Positions 27,802 to 37,700 are shown, counted from the first letter of the stretch. The stretch: 64,000 nt of DNA from Nitrospira sp. ND1 (GCF_900170025.1 NZ_FWEX01000006.1:2757236-2821235); one strand, 5' to 3'. Notes: a model not told the origin generated them from the sequence alone. Made by a program: numbers and translations.

Positions 27802-27922
27802 GGTGTCCCGTACTCGCAAAGGGCTTGAATATTTGACAAGGCTGACTGCTCCCTAGTATAAGGCGCGAGTCGCTCGGAAACGACCGCTTCTTTTACTGCG
27901 CCTAGAGAATGATTGAGAGAGC

Positions 27923-28756
27923 ATGAGTTATCGAATCAAAGTTCCCGCAAAGGTCGATCCGCTCGATGAAGCTCATTTGTTGACCGGAGTGGAGCGGTTT
28001 TTGCTCGTCTTGCAGGAACAGCGGCGGGCGGTTCTGGTCGGACTGGGAGTCTTGCTCGTTGCCGCGGCGGTGGTTGCCGGGGTCATTTGGTATGACTACC
28101 AGACCACGCTGAAAGCACGTGAACTCGATCAGGAAGCGACGCTGCACTATCTCAATCGACCGGCTGACGATCCGAAAAAATCTCACGAACAGCTTGCGCA
28201 GGCCATCAATCTCTACAAGCAGGTAGTGGATCAATATCCACGGAGCCCCGTTGCTCCCCTGGCCCTGTTCCATTTAGGGAATGCTCAGGTGCTGGCTAAT
28301 GAGGTTGATGCAGGGATCGAAACCTACAAACGATTCATGTTGCTCCATGGTTCCAATACCTCGCTCCTGGGGCTTGTCCAGCAGCGGATGGCCTACGCCT
28401 ATCTGGTGAAGGGGGATCGTGATCAGGCGGTGAAGGCGTTTACCGGCATCCTTGAGATCCCCGGTGCGCTGAATAAAGACCACGTGCTCTTCGAGCTGGC
28501 AAAATTGGAAGAATCGCAGTCCCGTCCTGAGGGAGCCCTCGCGCACTACCAGGATTTGATGAAGAATTATCCTAACTCGCCCTTCACCAGTGAAGCGGCC
28601 GTGCGAGTGAAGGTGCTGGAAGTGAAGAAGTCTCCGGAGAGTCCGGCGGCGGCTGCTACACCTGCTCCGGCCGTGACTGCGCCCGCTCCCCAGCCTGAGG
28701 CGCCTGCTAAGTCTTCAGGCAAGTCTGCCGCGGCGTCCTCCAAGAAAAAACCGTAA
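27923..28756 (+). CDS. YfgM-like TPR protein with one membrane anchor
   Basis: The 277-residue product has an N-terminal cytoplasmic segment, one transmembrane helix (VLVGLGVLLVAAAVVAGVIW, about 38-58) and then periplasmic tetratricopeptide repeats (residues about 80-235). It ends in an Ala/Pro/Lys-rich low-complexity tail. The layout matches the YfgM/BamD-like 'tetratricopeptide repeat protein' group that works with the Sec translocon and periplasmic chaperones. The exact role here is inferred only from that layout. The gene is convergent with the mltD-like gene (about 40 bases between stops). Confidence 0.82.
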   Translation: MSYRIKVPAKVDPLDEAHLLTGVERFLLVLQEQRRAVLVGLGVLLVAAAVVAGVIWYDYQTTLKARELDQEATLHYLNRPADDPKKSHEQLAQAINLYKQVVDQYPRSPVAPLALFHLGNAQVLANEVDAGIETYKRFMLLHGSNTSLLGLVQQRMAYAYLVKGDRDQAVKAFTGILEIPGALNKDHVLFELAKLEESQSRPEGALAHYQDLMKNYPNSPFTSEAAVRVKVLEVKKSPESPAAAATPAPAVTAPAPQPEAPAKSSGKSAAASSKKKP

Positions 28757-28796
28757 CGGCTCCCTTAGTAGAATGACGCGGTGAGGGGTGGTCGCG

Positions 28797-30200
28797 TTAG
28801 TTCGCGATGACCAGGCGGCTTCCTACCTTGATGGTGGGACCTGTCAGGTTATTGTTGGACTTGAGGGTTTTGACGGAGATGTTGAATCGCTTGGCGATTC
28901 TTTCTAGAGAGTCGCCTACGCGCACCCGATACCAGTGGCCGGATTCCGGCTCAGGCTTGACGTGCCGGACCCTGACGGGGACCGGGAGCGGTGCGAATTT
29001 GTGAGTCGGGGCCCGATCCAACAATTGTTCGACCTTCTCCCTGGTCCCGACCGGAACCTTCAGGTGATATTCGGCATCGTCCGGGGGCGTGGCATCGCGC
29101 CGTAACTCCGGGTTCAGTACCTTCAGTTCCTGGTACGAAATGCCCGTCACATTGGCAATCGCTTTAAAGTGGATGGGGCGCTTCACGACCACTTCTTCAA
29201 ACTGGTGAGGCCGCACGTCGTTCTGCGGGAAGCCATAGCGGTCCGGATTCTTGGCGATGATGGTTGCGGCCATGAATCGGGGGACGTATTCTTTCGTTTC
29301 CCGCCGGATCAGCCGTGTTTTTGCAATGTCTGAAAAGCTCTCCGCTTGCGCCGTATGGAGGGCTCGCATCACCTTGCCCTCACCGGCGTTGTAGGCGGCC
29401 ATGGCCAAAGGCCAGGTGCCGAACAAATCGTACAGGTCCCGCAGGTAGCGCGCAGCCGCGACGGTCGACTTCACAGGGTCTCGCCGTTCATCCACATAAC
29501 TATCCACACGCAGCCCATAGACTTTGGCGGTCCCCTTCATAAATTGCCATGGACCGGCCGCACGGGCGCGGGAATAAGCGTGGGGGTTAAATCCGCTTTC
29601 AACCAGAGACAGATAGATGAGATCGCTGGGGAGCTGGAATTCAGAGAAGATGCTGTCGACCAGCGGGCGATAGTGACTCAGGCGGATGAGCCACTGTTCA
29701 AATCGATTGCGGATAGAGACGTTGAAAAAACGAATATGGCCTTGAACGGATGGGTCGAGCACAATCGGCACGTTGTAGGCCGTGGCTTCATCCGATTCCT
29801 GGTCCTGCGCAGAAGCCTCTTCCTGAACCACCTCTGCGGGTGGTGTCAGCAGATCCGTGAATCGAGCGGTGGTGCCATTGAGGGGCTTGAGTTGAAGGAG
29901 CGCTTCGGCCGGCGGGACTTCCGTCGACGGTTCGCTGGCAATAGGGGCCGGGGGCTCAACGGCTTCGAGTTCCGCGGCAGTGGCGTGATCTTCCTCATCC
30001 AACGAGTATTCCGGTTCCTGAATGGATGGTTGAATGTCTTCCGGCGTAGTCTCCGTAGTCGCGGGTGTGTCGGCGTGGGATGGGGTGGGCGACTCCGCTC
30101 CTGCGAGGGCCGGCCACGCGAGAGAGACCAGGCAGAACGAGACAACCGGCAGAGCGCGAACACCTGTGCCCAGGAAACGTGCATGCATAAGGGTACCCAT
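28797..30200 (-). CDS. mltD: Membrane-bound lytic murein transglycosylase, MltD-like
   Basis: The enzyme cleaves peptidoglycan glycan strands with formation of 1,6-anhydro ends. The 467-residue product starts with a signal peptide (FCLVSLAWPALAGA) and a Pro/Glu/Thr-rich linker to about residue 120. The SLT domain follows, with catalytic Glu in YLSLVESGFNP and the motifs AAGPWQFM and AMAAYNAGEGKV. After a spacer there is a C-terminal LysM module (WYRVRVGDSLERIAKRFNIS) for glycan binding. An in-frame ATG at 30188 is an alternative start. It is divergent from the serine biosynthesis operon. Confidence 0.92.
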   Translation of the reverse strand: MGTLMHARFLGTGVRALPVVSFCLVSLAWPALAGAESPTPSHADTPATTETTPEDIQPSIQEPEYSLDEEDHATAAELEAVEPPAPIASEPSTEVPPAEALLQLKPLNGTTARFTDLLTPPAEVVQEEASAQDQESDEATAYNVPIVLDPSVQGHIRFFNVSIRNRFEQWLIRLSHYRPLVDSIFSEFQLPSDLIYLSLVESGFNPHAYSRARAAGPWQFMKGTAKVYGLRVDSYVDERRDPVKSTVAAARYLRDLYDLFGTWPLAMAAYNAGEGKVMRALHTAQAESFSDIAKTRLIRRETKEYVPRFMAATIIAKNPDRYGFPQNDVRPHQFEEVVVKRPIHFKAIANVTGISYQELKVLNPELRRDATPPDDAEYHLKVPVGTREKVEQLLDRAPTHKFAPLPVPVRVRHVKPEPESGHWYRVRVGDSLERIAKRFNISVKTLKSNNNLTGPTIKVGSRLVIAN

Positions 30201-30408
30201 CAGACTGTTCAGGAAATGTGAGAACGCTGACTCTCGAAGGGTAGCCTATCGAGGAGGGTACAACTTGTCAAGAAATTGAGGGAGTTGAGTCGTCATCGCG
30301 TTTACAGGGAGAAAACAGTGCGCAGGAGATCGCGCTGCGTCTCTGAAAGAAATCTTGCGCGATGCAGTGAAGTCGCTGAAAAGATAAGCATCTTCACGGT
30401 TCGTTACC

Positions 30409-30437
30409 TTGACACCTCAGAGGGGCTATGGTAGCGT
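30409..30437 (+). promoter_or_regulatory. Candidate sigma-70 promoter for the aminotransferase-serA operon
   Basis: A perfect -35 hexamer TTGACA (30409-30414) is followed after 17 bases by TAGCGT (30432-30437), which matches the -10 consensus at three positions including both ends. The predicted start site is about 50 bases before the ATG at 30494. Confidence 0.45.
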
Positions 30438-30493
30438 ACGCCCCTTCTAAATCCCTGACATCGTTCGATCTGCACAGTGAGGAGGTTCGTCCC

Positions 30494-31639
30494 ATGCTCA
30501 AACGGTATTTGCTAGCTCCCGGTCCCACCCCCGTTCCTCCGGAGGTGTTACTGGCCATGGCCAGACCCATGATTCATCACCGGGCGCCCGAATTCGATAA
30601 ACTGTTTGCCGAGGTCCGTGAGGACCTGAAGTGGCTGTTTCAGACCAGGAACGATGTGTTGATTCTCGCGTCTTCCGGCACCGGAGGGATGGAGGGCTCG
30701 GTTTCGAATTTCTTGTCCCCGGGGGATAAGGCCCTCACGATCAACGGCGGCAAGTTCGGCGAGCGTTGGACGAAGCTGTGTAAGACGTTCGGAGCGCAGG
30801 TCACTGAGTTAAAGGTCGAGTGGGGCCGTGCGGTGGATCCGCAGGCCGTCGCCGATGCCTTGAAGAAGGATCCGTCGATCAAGGCCGTCTATGTGCAGGC
30901 GAGCGAGACCTCCACGGCTGTGGCGCATGACGTCAAAGCCTTGGCCGATATCGTCAAAGGGTACGAGGAGACGATTTTGGTCGTGGATGCGATTACCGCC
31001 CTGGGAGTCCTCGATCTCAAGACCGATGCCTGGGGCCTCGACGTAGTCATCACCGGGTCGCAGAAAGCCTTAATGTTGCCGCCGGGCTTAGCCTTTGCCA
31101 GCGTGAGTGAAAAGGCCTGGCGATTGGCCGACAAAGCGAAGAACGCGGCGTTCTATTTCAATTTTAAGCGCGAGCGTGAGAATCAGCAGAAGAGCACGAC
31201 GGCCTATACGCCGGCTGTGTCCCTGATTCTGGGCCTCAAAGAAGTAATGAACATGTTGAAAGCCGAGGGGCTGGAAGCCGTCTTTGCCCGTCACGCGATG
31301 TTGGCGACGGCGATGCGAGAAGGCGTCAAGGCCGCAGGGCTCTCCATCTTCCCTCAAGAGCGTCCGAGCGACGCGTTAACCGCGATTTCGGCGCCTGAAG
31401 GTGTGGACGGACAGGCCGTCTATAAGAATTTGCGGACCCAATATGGAATGACGGCGGCGGGTGGCCAGGATCACCTGAAGGGCAAAATCTTCCGTATTTC
31501 TCACATGGGGTATATCGATAGTTTTGACGTCATCACGGCCCTGGCGGCGGTGGAGATGGTCATCAAGGGGCTGGGCTATCCCATAAAACTCGGTAGCGGG
31601 GTGGCAAAGGCTCAAGAAATTATTATGGGCAAGTCTTAG
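30494..31639 (+). CDS. Class V aminotransferase (alanine/serine-glyoxylate or phosphoserine type)
   Basis: This 381-residue PLP enzyme of the serine-pyruvate/alanine-glyoxylate aminotransferase group begins with the typical LLAPGPTPVPPEV and HHRAPEF. It has the phosphate-cup SSGTGGMEG, VVDAITALG, and the PLP lysine in TGSQKALMLPPG. The ATG at 30494 has GGAGG eight bases upstream. It is directly followed (28 bases) by serA. From that linkage I infer it supplies the phosphoserine aminotransferase step instead of a classical SerC, as reported for a related archaeal enzyme of Methanocaldococcus. Specificity cannot be read from sequence alone. Confidence 0.88.
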   Translation: MLKRYLLAPGPTPVPPEVLLAMARPMIHHRAPEFDKLFAEVREDLKWLFQTRNDVLILASSGTGGMEGSVSNFLSPGDKALTINGGKFGERWTKLCKTFGAQVTELKVEWGRAVDPQAVADALKKDPSIKAVYVQASETSTAVAHDVKALADIVKGYEETILVVDAITALGVLDLKTDAWGLDVVITGSQKALMLPPGLAFASVSEKAWRLADKAKNAAFYFNFKRERENQQKSTTAYTPAVSLILGLKEVMNMLKAEGLEAVFARHAMLATAMREGVKAAGLSIFPQERPSDALTAISAPEGVDGQAVYKNLRTQYGMTAAGGQDHLKGKIFRISHMGYIDSFDVITALAAVEMVIKGLGYPIKLGSGVAKAQEIIMGKS

Positions 31640-31667
31640 ACTCACCGTCAGGTAAGGCGTCACGACA

Positions 31668-33260
31668 ATGAAAATTTTGGTCAGCGATAGTCTCTCGAAG
31701 CAGGGTGTCGAGGTATTGGAGAAGGCCGGCTTTACGGTGGTGGTGAAAACCAAACTGCCGAAAGAAGAGCTGCTGAAGGAAATCAAGGACGCGGACGGAC
31801 TGATCGTCCGCTCCGGGACGAAAGTCACCGCGGAAGTCATCGCGGCCGCCAGCCAGCTGAAGGTCGTCGGTCGAGCCGGTTCCGGCTTGGACAATGTCGA
31901 TACCCCGGCCGCCACGCGCCGCGGCATCGTCGTCATGAATACACCCGGTGGCAACACCGTGACGACTGCCGAGCATACGATGGCCATGATTTTCTCGATG
32001 TCGCGCCGCATCCCGCAAGCGACCGCCTCGACAAAGGGTGGGAAGTGGGAAAAAGAAAAGTTCATGGGCGTGGAGTTGTACAATAAAGTGCTCGGCATTG
32101 TCGGCGTCGGCCAAATCGGCGGGTATCTCACCAAGCTTGCACAGGGAGTGGGGATGCAGGTGATGGCCTACGATCCCTATCTGGCCCCGGAGCGTGCGGA
32201 AAAAATGGGTGTGACCATCGTCGAGTTGGACGAGCTGTTCCGCCGAGCCGATGTCATTTCCGTGCATACTCCGCTGACCCCGGAAACCAAAGCCCTGATC
32301 AATGCGCAAGCCATTGCCAAGATGAAAACCGGCGTCATGATTGCCAACTGTGCGCGTGGTGGAATCGTGCACGAGGGAGATTTGTGCGAGGCGCTCAAAT
32401 CCAAGAAGGTTGCCGCCGCGGCATTCGACGTGTTCGAGGATGAGCCGGTCAAGCCGGACAATCCGCTCCTGGCGTTGGATAATTTTATCTGCTCGCCGCA
32501 CATCGGCGCCTCCACTACGGAAGCGCAGGAAAATGTGGCGATCGGCATTGCCGAGCAGATCGTGGAATACTTCACCAAAGGGATTGCCCGGGGGGCGGTC
32601 AATATTCCCTCGGTCTCACCGGAGCTCTTACCGAAACTCCAGCCGTATCTTTCGCTTGGGGAGCGTGTCGGCCTCTTGCAGGCGCAATTGTTGGAAGGCG
32701 GGCTGGAGCGGTTGACCGTCGAGTATAGCGGAGAAGTGGCGGGTTTGAACGTGGCGCCATTGACGATCGCGGTTCTGAAGGGACTCCTGACCCCCATTCT
32801 TGAAGACCCGGTCAACTATGTGAATGCGCCGGTCGTCGCCAAGGAACGTGGCATCGAAGTCAAAGAGGTGAAGATCAGCGATGCCGGAGACTTTGCCAGT
32901 GTGATCCGTGTGCGGGTTGAGGCCGGGAAGAAATCTCATCAAGTCGCCGGGACCCTCTACCATCGCAAGGACCCGCGGATCATTGAGATCGATCAGTTCA
33001 AGGTGGAAGTGGTGCCGGACAACCATCTCCTGCTGATCCAGAACGAGGATCGTCCGGGGGTGATCGGCACGGTGGGGCATATCCTTGGCGATCACAACAT
33101 CAATATTGCGCGCATGCAGTGTTCACGGGAAGAGCGTGGCGGCAAAGCCCTGCAAATTTTCGGGCTCGATGCGCCGCTTCCTAAGTCAGTCCTCGATCAG
33201 ATTACGAACAGCAAGCACATCCTTTCCGTGAAGGTCGCCGACCTGTCGAAAGGGTTGTAG
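31668..33260 (+). CDS. serA: D-3-phosphoglycerate dehydrogenase
   Basis: SerA oxidises 3-phosphoglycerate to 3-phosphohydroxypyruvate with NAD+, the first step of serine synthesis. The 530-residue product is the long form. It has a substrate/NAD domain with GIVGVGQIGGYL, catalytic Arg in NCARGGIV, and Glu/His in the EDEPV and SPHIGAST segments. An intervening ASB domain (about 320-450) and a C-terminal ACT domain (LIQNEDRPGVIGTVG) follow, the latter likely to sense serine. It sits between the class V aminotransferase gene and hisZ in one transcription unit. Confidence 0.96.
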   Translation: MKILVSDSLSKQGVEVLEKAGFTVVVKTKLPKEELLKEIKDADGLIVRSGTKVTAEVIAAASQLKVVGRAGSGLDNVDTPAATRRGIVVMNTPGGNTVTTAEHTMAMIFSMSRRIPQATASTKGGKWEKEKFMGVELYNKVLGIVGVGQIGGYLTKLAQGVGMQVMAYDPYLAPERAEKMGVTIVELDELFRRADVISVHTPLTPETKALINAQAIAKMKTGVMIANCARGGIVHEGDLCEALKSKKVAAAAFDVFEDEPVKPDNPLLALDNFICSPHIGASTTEAQENVAIGIAEQIVEYFTKGIARGAVNIPSVSPELLPKLQPYLSLGERVGLLQAQLLEGGLERLTVEYSGEVAGLNVAPLTIAVLKGLLTPILEDPVNYVNAPVVAKERGIEVKEVKISDAGDFASVIRVRVEAGKKSHQVAGTLYHRKDPRIIEIDQFKVEVVPDNHLLLIQNEDRPGVIGTVGHILGDHNINIARMQCSREERGGKALQIFGLDAPLPKSVLDQITNSKHILSVKVADLSKGL

Positions 33261-33278
33261 ATTGCCCGGCAGTCGACC

Positions 33279-34403
33279 ATGGGCGCTCTTTCGTTGAAGG
33301 CTTCCTCTTCCTCCTCGCCTCTGGTGGCAGGTCGGGAACGGTCGCTCATTCCCGTTGGAATGAGCACCATTCTTCCTGACGCCGCTCGACGTATCCGACA
33401 GCTCGAGCAGACGCTGCTGGCCGTGCTCGCTCGCGCGGGTTACGAAGAAATCATCCTGCCGATGTTCGAGTATCTGGACGTCCTCGCGCCAGGCCTGGAG
33501 TCCGAACTTATCGAGAAATGTTATCAGCTGGTCGATCGGACGACGGGCCGGTTGATGCTGCTGCGTCCGGATGCCACGGCACAGATTGCCAGAACGGTCG
33601 CCATGGGTATGATGGGCGAGCGGCTTCCGCTGCGGTTGTGTTATCGCACCTCTGTGTTCCGGTATGAGCGTGAGCATGCGGGCCGCGACCGCGAGATTTT
33701 TCAAGTCGGAGCGGAACTCATCGGCGTGGACGGGGTTACGGGAGATGCCGAGGTGTTGACGCTCCTACTGGAATGTTTGGCACAGGTCGGGTTGTCTTCA
33801 TTCAAGGTTGCTGTCGGCCACGTCGGATTTTTTACGGCCCTGCTGGTCAAGGCCGGCTTATCGCAGGACGGCCAGAAGCGTGTGGAGCAGGCTGCCGCGC
33901 GGAAAGACATGCCGCTGCTTGAGGAACTGCTGACGCGGGAGGGCGTGTCCCGATCGACGGGGCGGGTCATTCTTGAAGCGCTGGAACTGTGCGGTGGGCC
34001 TGAGGTCTTGGTGCGCGGGAGAAAGTTGGTGGGGCGCGACCGGACCCTCTTGAGACCACTCGATCGCCTTGCGCAGGTCTATGAGCGATTGGTGTTGCCC
34101 GGGCAGCAGGCGGTGTTGCTCGATTTGGGCGAGTTCCGCGGGTTTGAATATTATGACGGGATAGTCTTCGACGTCTTTGCACCGGGTATCGGGGCGGAGC
34201 TGGGAGGCGGGGGCCGATACGACCATTTGATGGGCCGGTTCGGTCGGACCGCGGCTTCTACCGGGTTTGGTCTCGATGTCGATCGTCTGTTTCGAGCCCT
34301 CGATGCTTCCGGTGTGGTGACGCCGCCTCACTCCGGTCCCTCTACAACCGCTGGCTCCAAGCCGGTTGCGGCAGAACTGCGACGGCGCAGGAGCCGGGTA
34401 TGA
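33279..34403 (+). CDS. hisZ: ATP phosphoribosyltransferase regulatory subunit
   Basis: HisZ is a catalytically inactive HisRS-like protein that forms a complex with short-form HisG and gives histidine feedback control. The 374-residue product has class II synthetase-like motifs: PVGMSTILPDAARR, motif 2-like YRTSVFRYEREHAGRDREIFQVGAELIG, and a C-terminal GGGGRYDHLMGRFG with GFGLDVDRL. It lacks the anticodon-binding domain of true HisRS. Its stop overlaps the dnaB start (ATGA), so the two are translationally linked. hisG is not in the window, but its short form is implied. Confidence 0.92.
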   Translation: MGALSLKASSSSSPLVAGRERSLIPVGMSTILPDAARRIRQLEQTLLAVLARAGYEEIILPMFEYLDVLAPGLESELIEKCYQLVDRTTGRLMLLRPDATAQIARTVAMGMMGERLPLRLCYRTSVFRYEREHAGRDREIFQVGAELIGVDGVTGDAEVLTLLLECLAQVGLSSFKVAVGHVGFFTALLVKAGLSQDGQKRVEQAAARKDMPLLEELLTREGVSRSTGRVILEALELCGGPEVLVRGRKLVGRDRTLLRPLDRLAQVYERLVLPGQQAVLLDLGEFRGFEYYDGIVFDVFAPGIGAELGGGGRYDHLMGRFGRTAASTGFGLDVDRLFRALDASGVVTPPHSGPSTTAGSKPVAAELRRRRSRV

Positions 34404-35755
34404 AGCCGCTCTCCGCGGTTGATCTCACCTCCCCCAAATTGCCGCCACAGAACGTCGAGGCCGAACAGTCGGTGCTCGGCGCGATCTTGTTGGATAACAC
34501 GGCGATGGCCAAGGTGATGGAGCTGCTGACGGACGAGGAGTTTTACCGGACTGCGCATCGCAAGATTTATCAGGCCATGCTGGAGCTGTCCGATCGCGGC
34601 GAAGTCATCGATCAGATTACGCTCACGGAATGCTTGAAGGCGCGCTCTGAGCTCGAAGCGGTCGGAGGATCCGCCTATCTAGCCGAGCTCGTTCAGGTGG
34701 TGCCGACGGCGGCCAATGTCCGCTATCACAGCAAGATCGTTCGGGACAAAGCGCTGTTGCGAGGGCTCATTCAGACCTCGACAGAGGTCGTGACGCGCGG
34801 GTATGACGGGACGGTGGCAGTCGATGAGCTGTTGGATTTTGCCGAGCGTTCGGTCTTCAGCCTTGCTCAGGGAAAGCTGGATCGTTCCTTTACTCCGGTC
34901 AATCAGATCATCAAAGAGAGTCTCGATGTCGTCGACAAGCTGTCCAAGCGCAAGGAACGTGTCACGGGCGTACCGACCGGCTTTATCGATCTGGATGACC
35001 TGACCGCCGGATTACAGCCTTCGGACTTGATCGTCATTGCCGGCCGTCCGAGTATGGGCAAGACCAGTCTGGCGCTTGGGATGGCGCAGCATGCCGCGCT
35101 GCATGCCGGCACCGTCGTCGGCATTTTCAGCCTCGAAATGTCGAAGCCGCAACTCGTGCTCCGCATGTTGAGTTCCGAGGCCCGCGTCGATTCGCATGCG
35201 CTCCGGACCGGTCGGTTGCAAAAGGAAGACTGGTGGCGCCTTGCGGAAGCGGCCGGGAAGCTGGAGCAGGCGCCGATCTATATCGACGACTCCGGCGCCG
35301 TGACGGTGCAGCAGATGCGCGGGAAAGCGAGGCGGCTCAAGGCTGAGCGTGGCCTCGATCTGTTGATTGTCGACTATCTCCAGCTCATGCAAGGGAAGAG
35401 CGACTCCGAGTCACGGCAGCAGGAAATTTCCGACATTTCCCGTTCCTTAAAGACCTTGGCGAAAGAGCTGAATGTGCCGGTCATCGCGCTTTCACAGTTG
35501 AGTCGTGCAGTGGAAGCCCGGAAGCCGCCGGTTCCCATGTTGGCCGATTTGCGGGAAAGCGGCGCGATCGAGCAGGACGCCGATGTCGTGATGTTTATCT
35601 ATCGTGAAGAAGTCTACGAACCGGCGACGGAGAGAAAAGGCATCGCCGAAATTCTGGTCAGTAAGCATCGTAACGGACCGATCGGGAAACGGGACTTATT
35701 CTTTCACGACCGGTTTGCCAAGTTCGAGAATCTCGAGAGTCGCGAGGTCGTTTGA
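34400..35755 (+). CDS. dnaB: Replicative DNA helicase
   Basis: DnaB is the hexameric 5'-3' helicase at the replication fork. The 451-residue product has the N-terminal domain (PPQNVEAEQSVLGAILLD, about 15-115), a linker and the RecA-like motor. Walker A AGRPSMGKTS starts near residue 214, Walker B is LLIVDYLQLM, and the C-terminal segment contains LADLRESGAIEQDADVVMFIYR. No intein is present. The start overlaps the hisZ stop by four bases. This is a housekeeping gene, which argues that the region is core chromosome. Confidence 0.97.
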   Translation: MKPLSAVDLTSPKLPPQNVEAEQSVLGAILLDNTAMAKVMELLTDEEFYRTAHRKIYQAMLELSDRGEVIDQITLTECLKARSELEAVGGSAYLAELVQVVPTAANVRYHSKIVRDKALLRGLIQTSTEVVTRGYDGTVAVDELLDFAERSVFSLAQGKLDRSFTPVNQIIKESLDVVDKLSKRKERVTGVPTGFIDLDDLTAGLQPSDLIVIAGRPSMGKTSLALGMAQHAALHAGTVVGIFSLEMSKPQLVLRMLSSEARVDSHALRTGRLQKEDWWRLAEAAGKLEQAPIYIDDSGAVTVQQMRGKARRLKAERGLDLLIVDYLQLMQGKSDSESRQQEISDISRSLKTLAKELNVPVIALSQLSRAVEARKPPVPMLADLRESGAIEQDADVVMFIYREEVYEPATERKGIAEILVSKHRNGPIGKRDLFFHDRFAKFENLESREVV

Positions 35756-35828
35756 CGCGTTCTTTCTCGGGCCGGTATAATTCCCGTCAGTCACTGTCCT
35801 TCGAATATTCCCCCTGCAAGTTGAGCGG

Positions 35829-37700
35829 ATGATTGTGCAACGATTGTGTGAAGAGTGCCCGCAGCCACCCGCCCGAAGGGGTTCTGCGAATGTCAGAACG
35901 GTAGCTCTTCTACTTGCGGCTATGGCCTGTGTCACCGCCGCCTGCCAGAGCACGCCGCCTGCCCGTCCCGCTCCTGCTGCGGTCCCATCCGCCGTGCCGG
36001 TGGCTCCTCGTGCCATGCCCTCATCCTCAGATTCCCGCGCGTCCTATCACTTTCTCCTCGGGTACCAGGCCGAGTTGGATCAGGAAACGGAACTGGCGAT
36101 CAAGGAATATCAACTCGCGCTGCAAACAGATCCCGCCTCCAATTATCTCAAAGCCAGGCTGGCCGTGCTCTACTTCACCGCGGGGGATGTGCCGTCGGCG
36201 GTACGCTTTGCGGATGAAGTGGCCGACGTGCCGGGGCTGGATGCGCAGATGCTGGGGCAAATCGGCGGCATGTATGCGGCAGCAGGAAAGCCCGACAAGG
36301 CGTTGAGATTGTTCAATCGTGCCATTGAGCAGGAACCTCAGCGTAGCGAGCATTTCTTTGCCAAGGGGCTGTTGCAAGCCAATCAGAAACAATATGTTGA
36401 AGCCGAAGACACGATTCGCGCTGGAATCAAGATCAGCCCGGACTCGGCAGTCGGGTACTACTATTTAGGTCGGATCGGGGTCGAAGCCAGAGATTTTGAC
36501 AAGGCGACGACTCACTTCGAGCAGGCGGTGGCACTGAATCCAGCCTTCGAGCCCGCTTATGTGGCCCTAGGGTCTGTCTATGAAGCCAAGCAGGATCGGG
36601 ACAAGGCGATCGGGATCTATCGTCGCTACCTGCAGGGTGTGAATCCGAAAAATCGTGACATCCGGCATCATCTTATTCGTCTGCAGGTGTCGGCGAAGCA
36701 GTACGACGAAGCCCTGCGTGAATTGCAGGAAATGTTATCTGAAGATCCGTCAGACCTCGATGCTCAGCTTCGGATGGGGCTTGTTTATGGGGAGCAGAAA
36801 GACTACCCCAAAGCCATTCAGCAGTTGAAACAAATCCTCACGGTGCGCCCGACGGAACTGAAAGTCCGTGACTACCTGGGGTATTTGTACGAAGAGACCA
36901 AGGATTACGCCAATGCGATGGAGGCCTATCGTTACAATCTGACGCTGGAGCCTTCGTATTTCGAGGGACATCTGCATTTGGGTGTCCTGCAGTACCGGAC
37001 CAAGCAGTATGCCGAATCCATTCAGCACCTTCGCGAAGCCAGCCGGTTGAATCCCAAGCAGCCGGAGGCCCATATCGTCCTGGGGTTGTCGCACTTTCAA
37101 GTCGAACAGTACGAGCCTTCCCTCCAGGCGTTTCAGGAAGGGATTCGGCACAATCCGGACAATGCGGACCTGCATTTTAATGCGGGAACTGCGTATGACA
37201 AGCTGAATCGATTCGACGATGTGGTGAAGTCGATGCAGACGACGCTCGCCTTGGATCCGCACCACGCCGATGCTATGAACTACCTAGGGTATAGCTATGC
37301 AGAACGCGGCGTGAAGATCGAAGAGGCGATTGCGCTGACCAAGCAGGCCGTCGCACTTCGACCGACCAACGGGTATTACGTCGATAGTCTGGCCTGGGCG
37401 TTCTTCAAGAAGGGCCTGCTGGCTGAAGCGCTGGCGGAGATGAAGCGGGCGGTCGCACTGGTTGGCGACGATCCCGTGATTTATGAACATCTCGGCGAAA
37501 TCTACTTAAAGCAGCAACATCTCTCGGATGGTCGGGAAGCGCTCCTGCATTCGCTGGAACTGGATCCTTCCAATGACAAGCTGATGCAGCGATTCCGTGA
37601 ACTGGGCTTGGGCGATCCAGCCAAAGAAGAACGTATTCGCCAGGCGCTTCGGCGCGTCTCAGATCGCAAGGGTGCCACTCCGGCTCCCGCTCAGCAGTAA
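35829..37700 (+). CDS. Large TPR lipoprotein
   Basis: The 623-residue product has a basic leader of about 25 residues, a hydrophobic segment and a lipobox-like VTAAC, then an Ala/Pro linker and at least 13 tetratricopeptide repeats filling residues 70-600. Examples are AIKEYQLALQTDP, ALRLFNRAIEQEP and FEQAVALNP. Such proteins are scaffolds for protein complexes; in the periplasm they often serve cell-envelope or secretion systems. It follows dnaB after 73 bases on the same strand and precedes the pilin region by about 400 bases. The partner is unknown. Confidence 0.87.
   Translation: MIVQRLCEECPQPPARRGSANVRTVALLLAAMACVTAACQSTPPARPAPAAVPSAVPVAPRAMPSSSDSRASYHFLLGYQAELDQETELAIKEYQLALQTDPASNYLKARLAVLYFTAGDVPSAVRFADEVADVPGLDAQMLGQIGGMYAAAGKPDKALRLFNRAIEQEPQRSEHFFAKGLLQANQKQYVEAEDTIRAGIKISPDSAVGYYYLGRIGVEARDFDKATTHFEQAVALNPAFEPAYVALGSVYEAKQDRDKAIGIYRRYLQGVNPKNRDIRHHLIRLQVSAKQYDEALRELQEMLSEDPSDLDAQLRMGLVYGEQKDYPKAIQQLKQILTVRPTELKVRDYLGYLYEETKDYANAMEAYRYNLTLEPSYFEGHLHLGVLQYRTKQYAESIQHLREASRLNPKQPEAHIVLGLSHFQVEQYEPSLQAFQEGIRHNPDNADLHFNAGTAYDKLNRFDDVVKSMQTTLALDPHHADAMNYLGYSYAERGVKIEEAIALTKQAVALRPTNGYYVDSLAWAFFKKGLLAEALAEMKRAVALVGDDPVIYEHLGEIYLKQQHLSDGREALLHSLELDPSNDKLMQRFRELGLGDPAKEERIRQALRRVSDRKGATPAPAQQ

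Noticed and set aside
29346-30221. 291-codon plus-strand frame opposite the MltD-like gene
   Set aside because: SLT and LysM motifs lie on the minus strand; the opposite frame has no motif.
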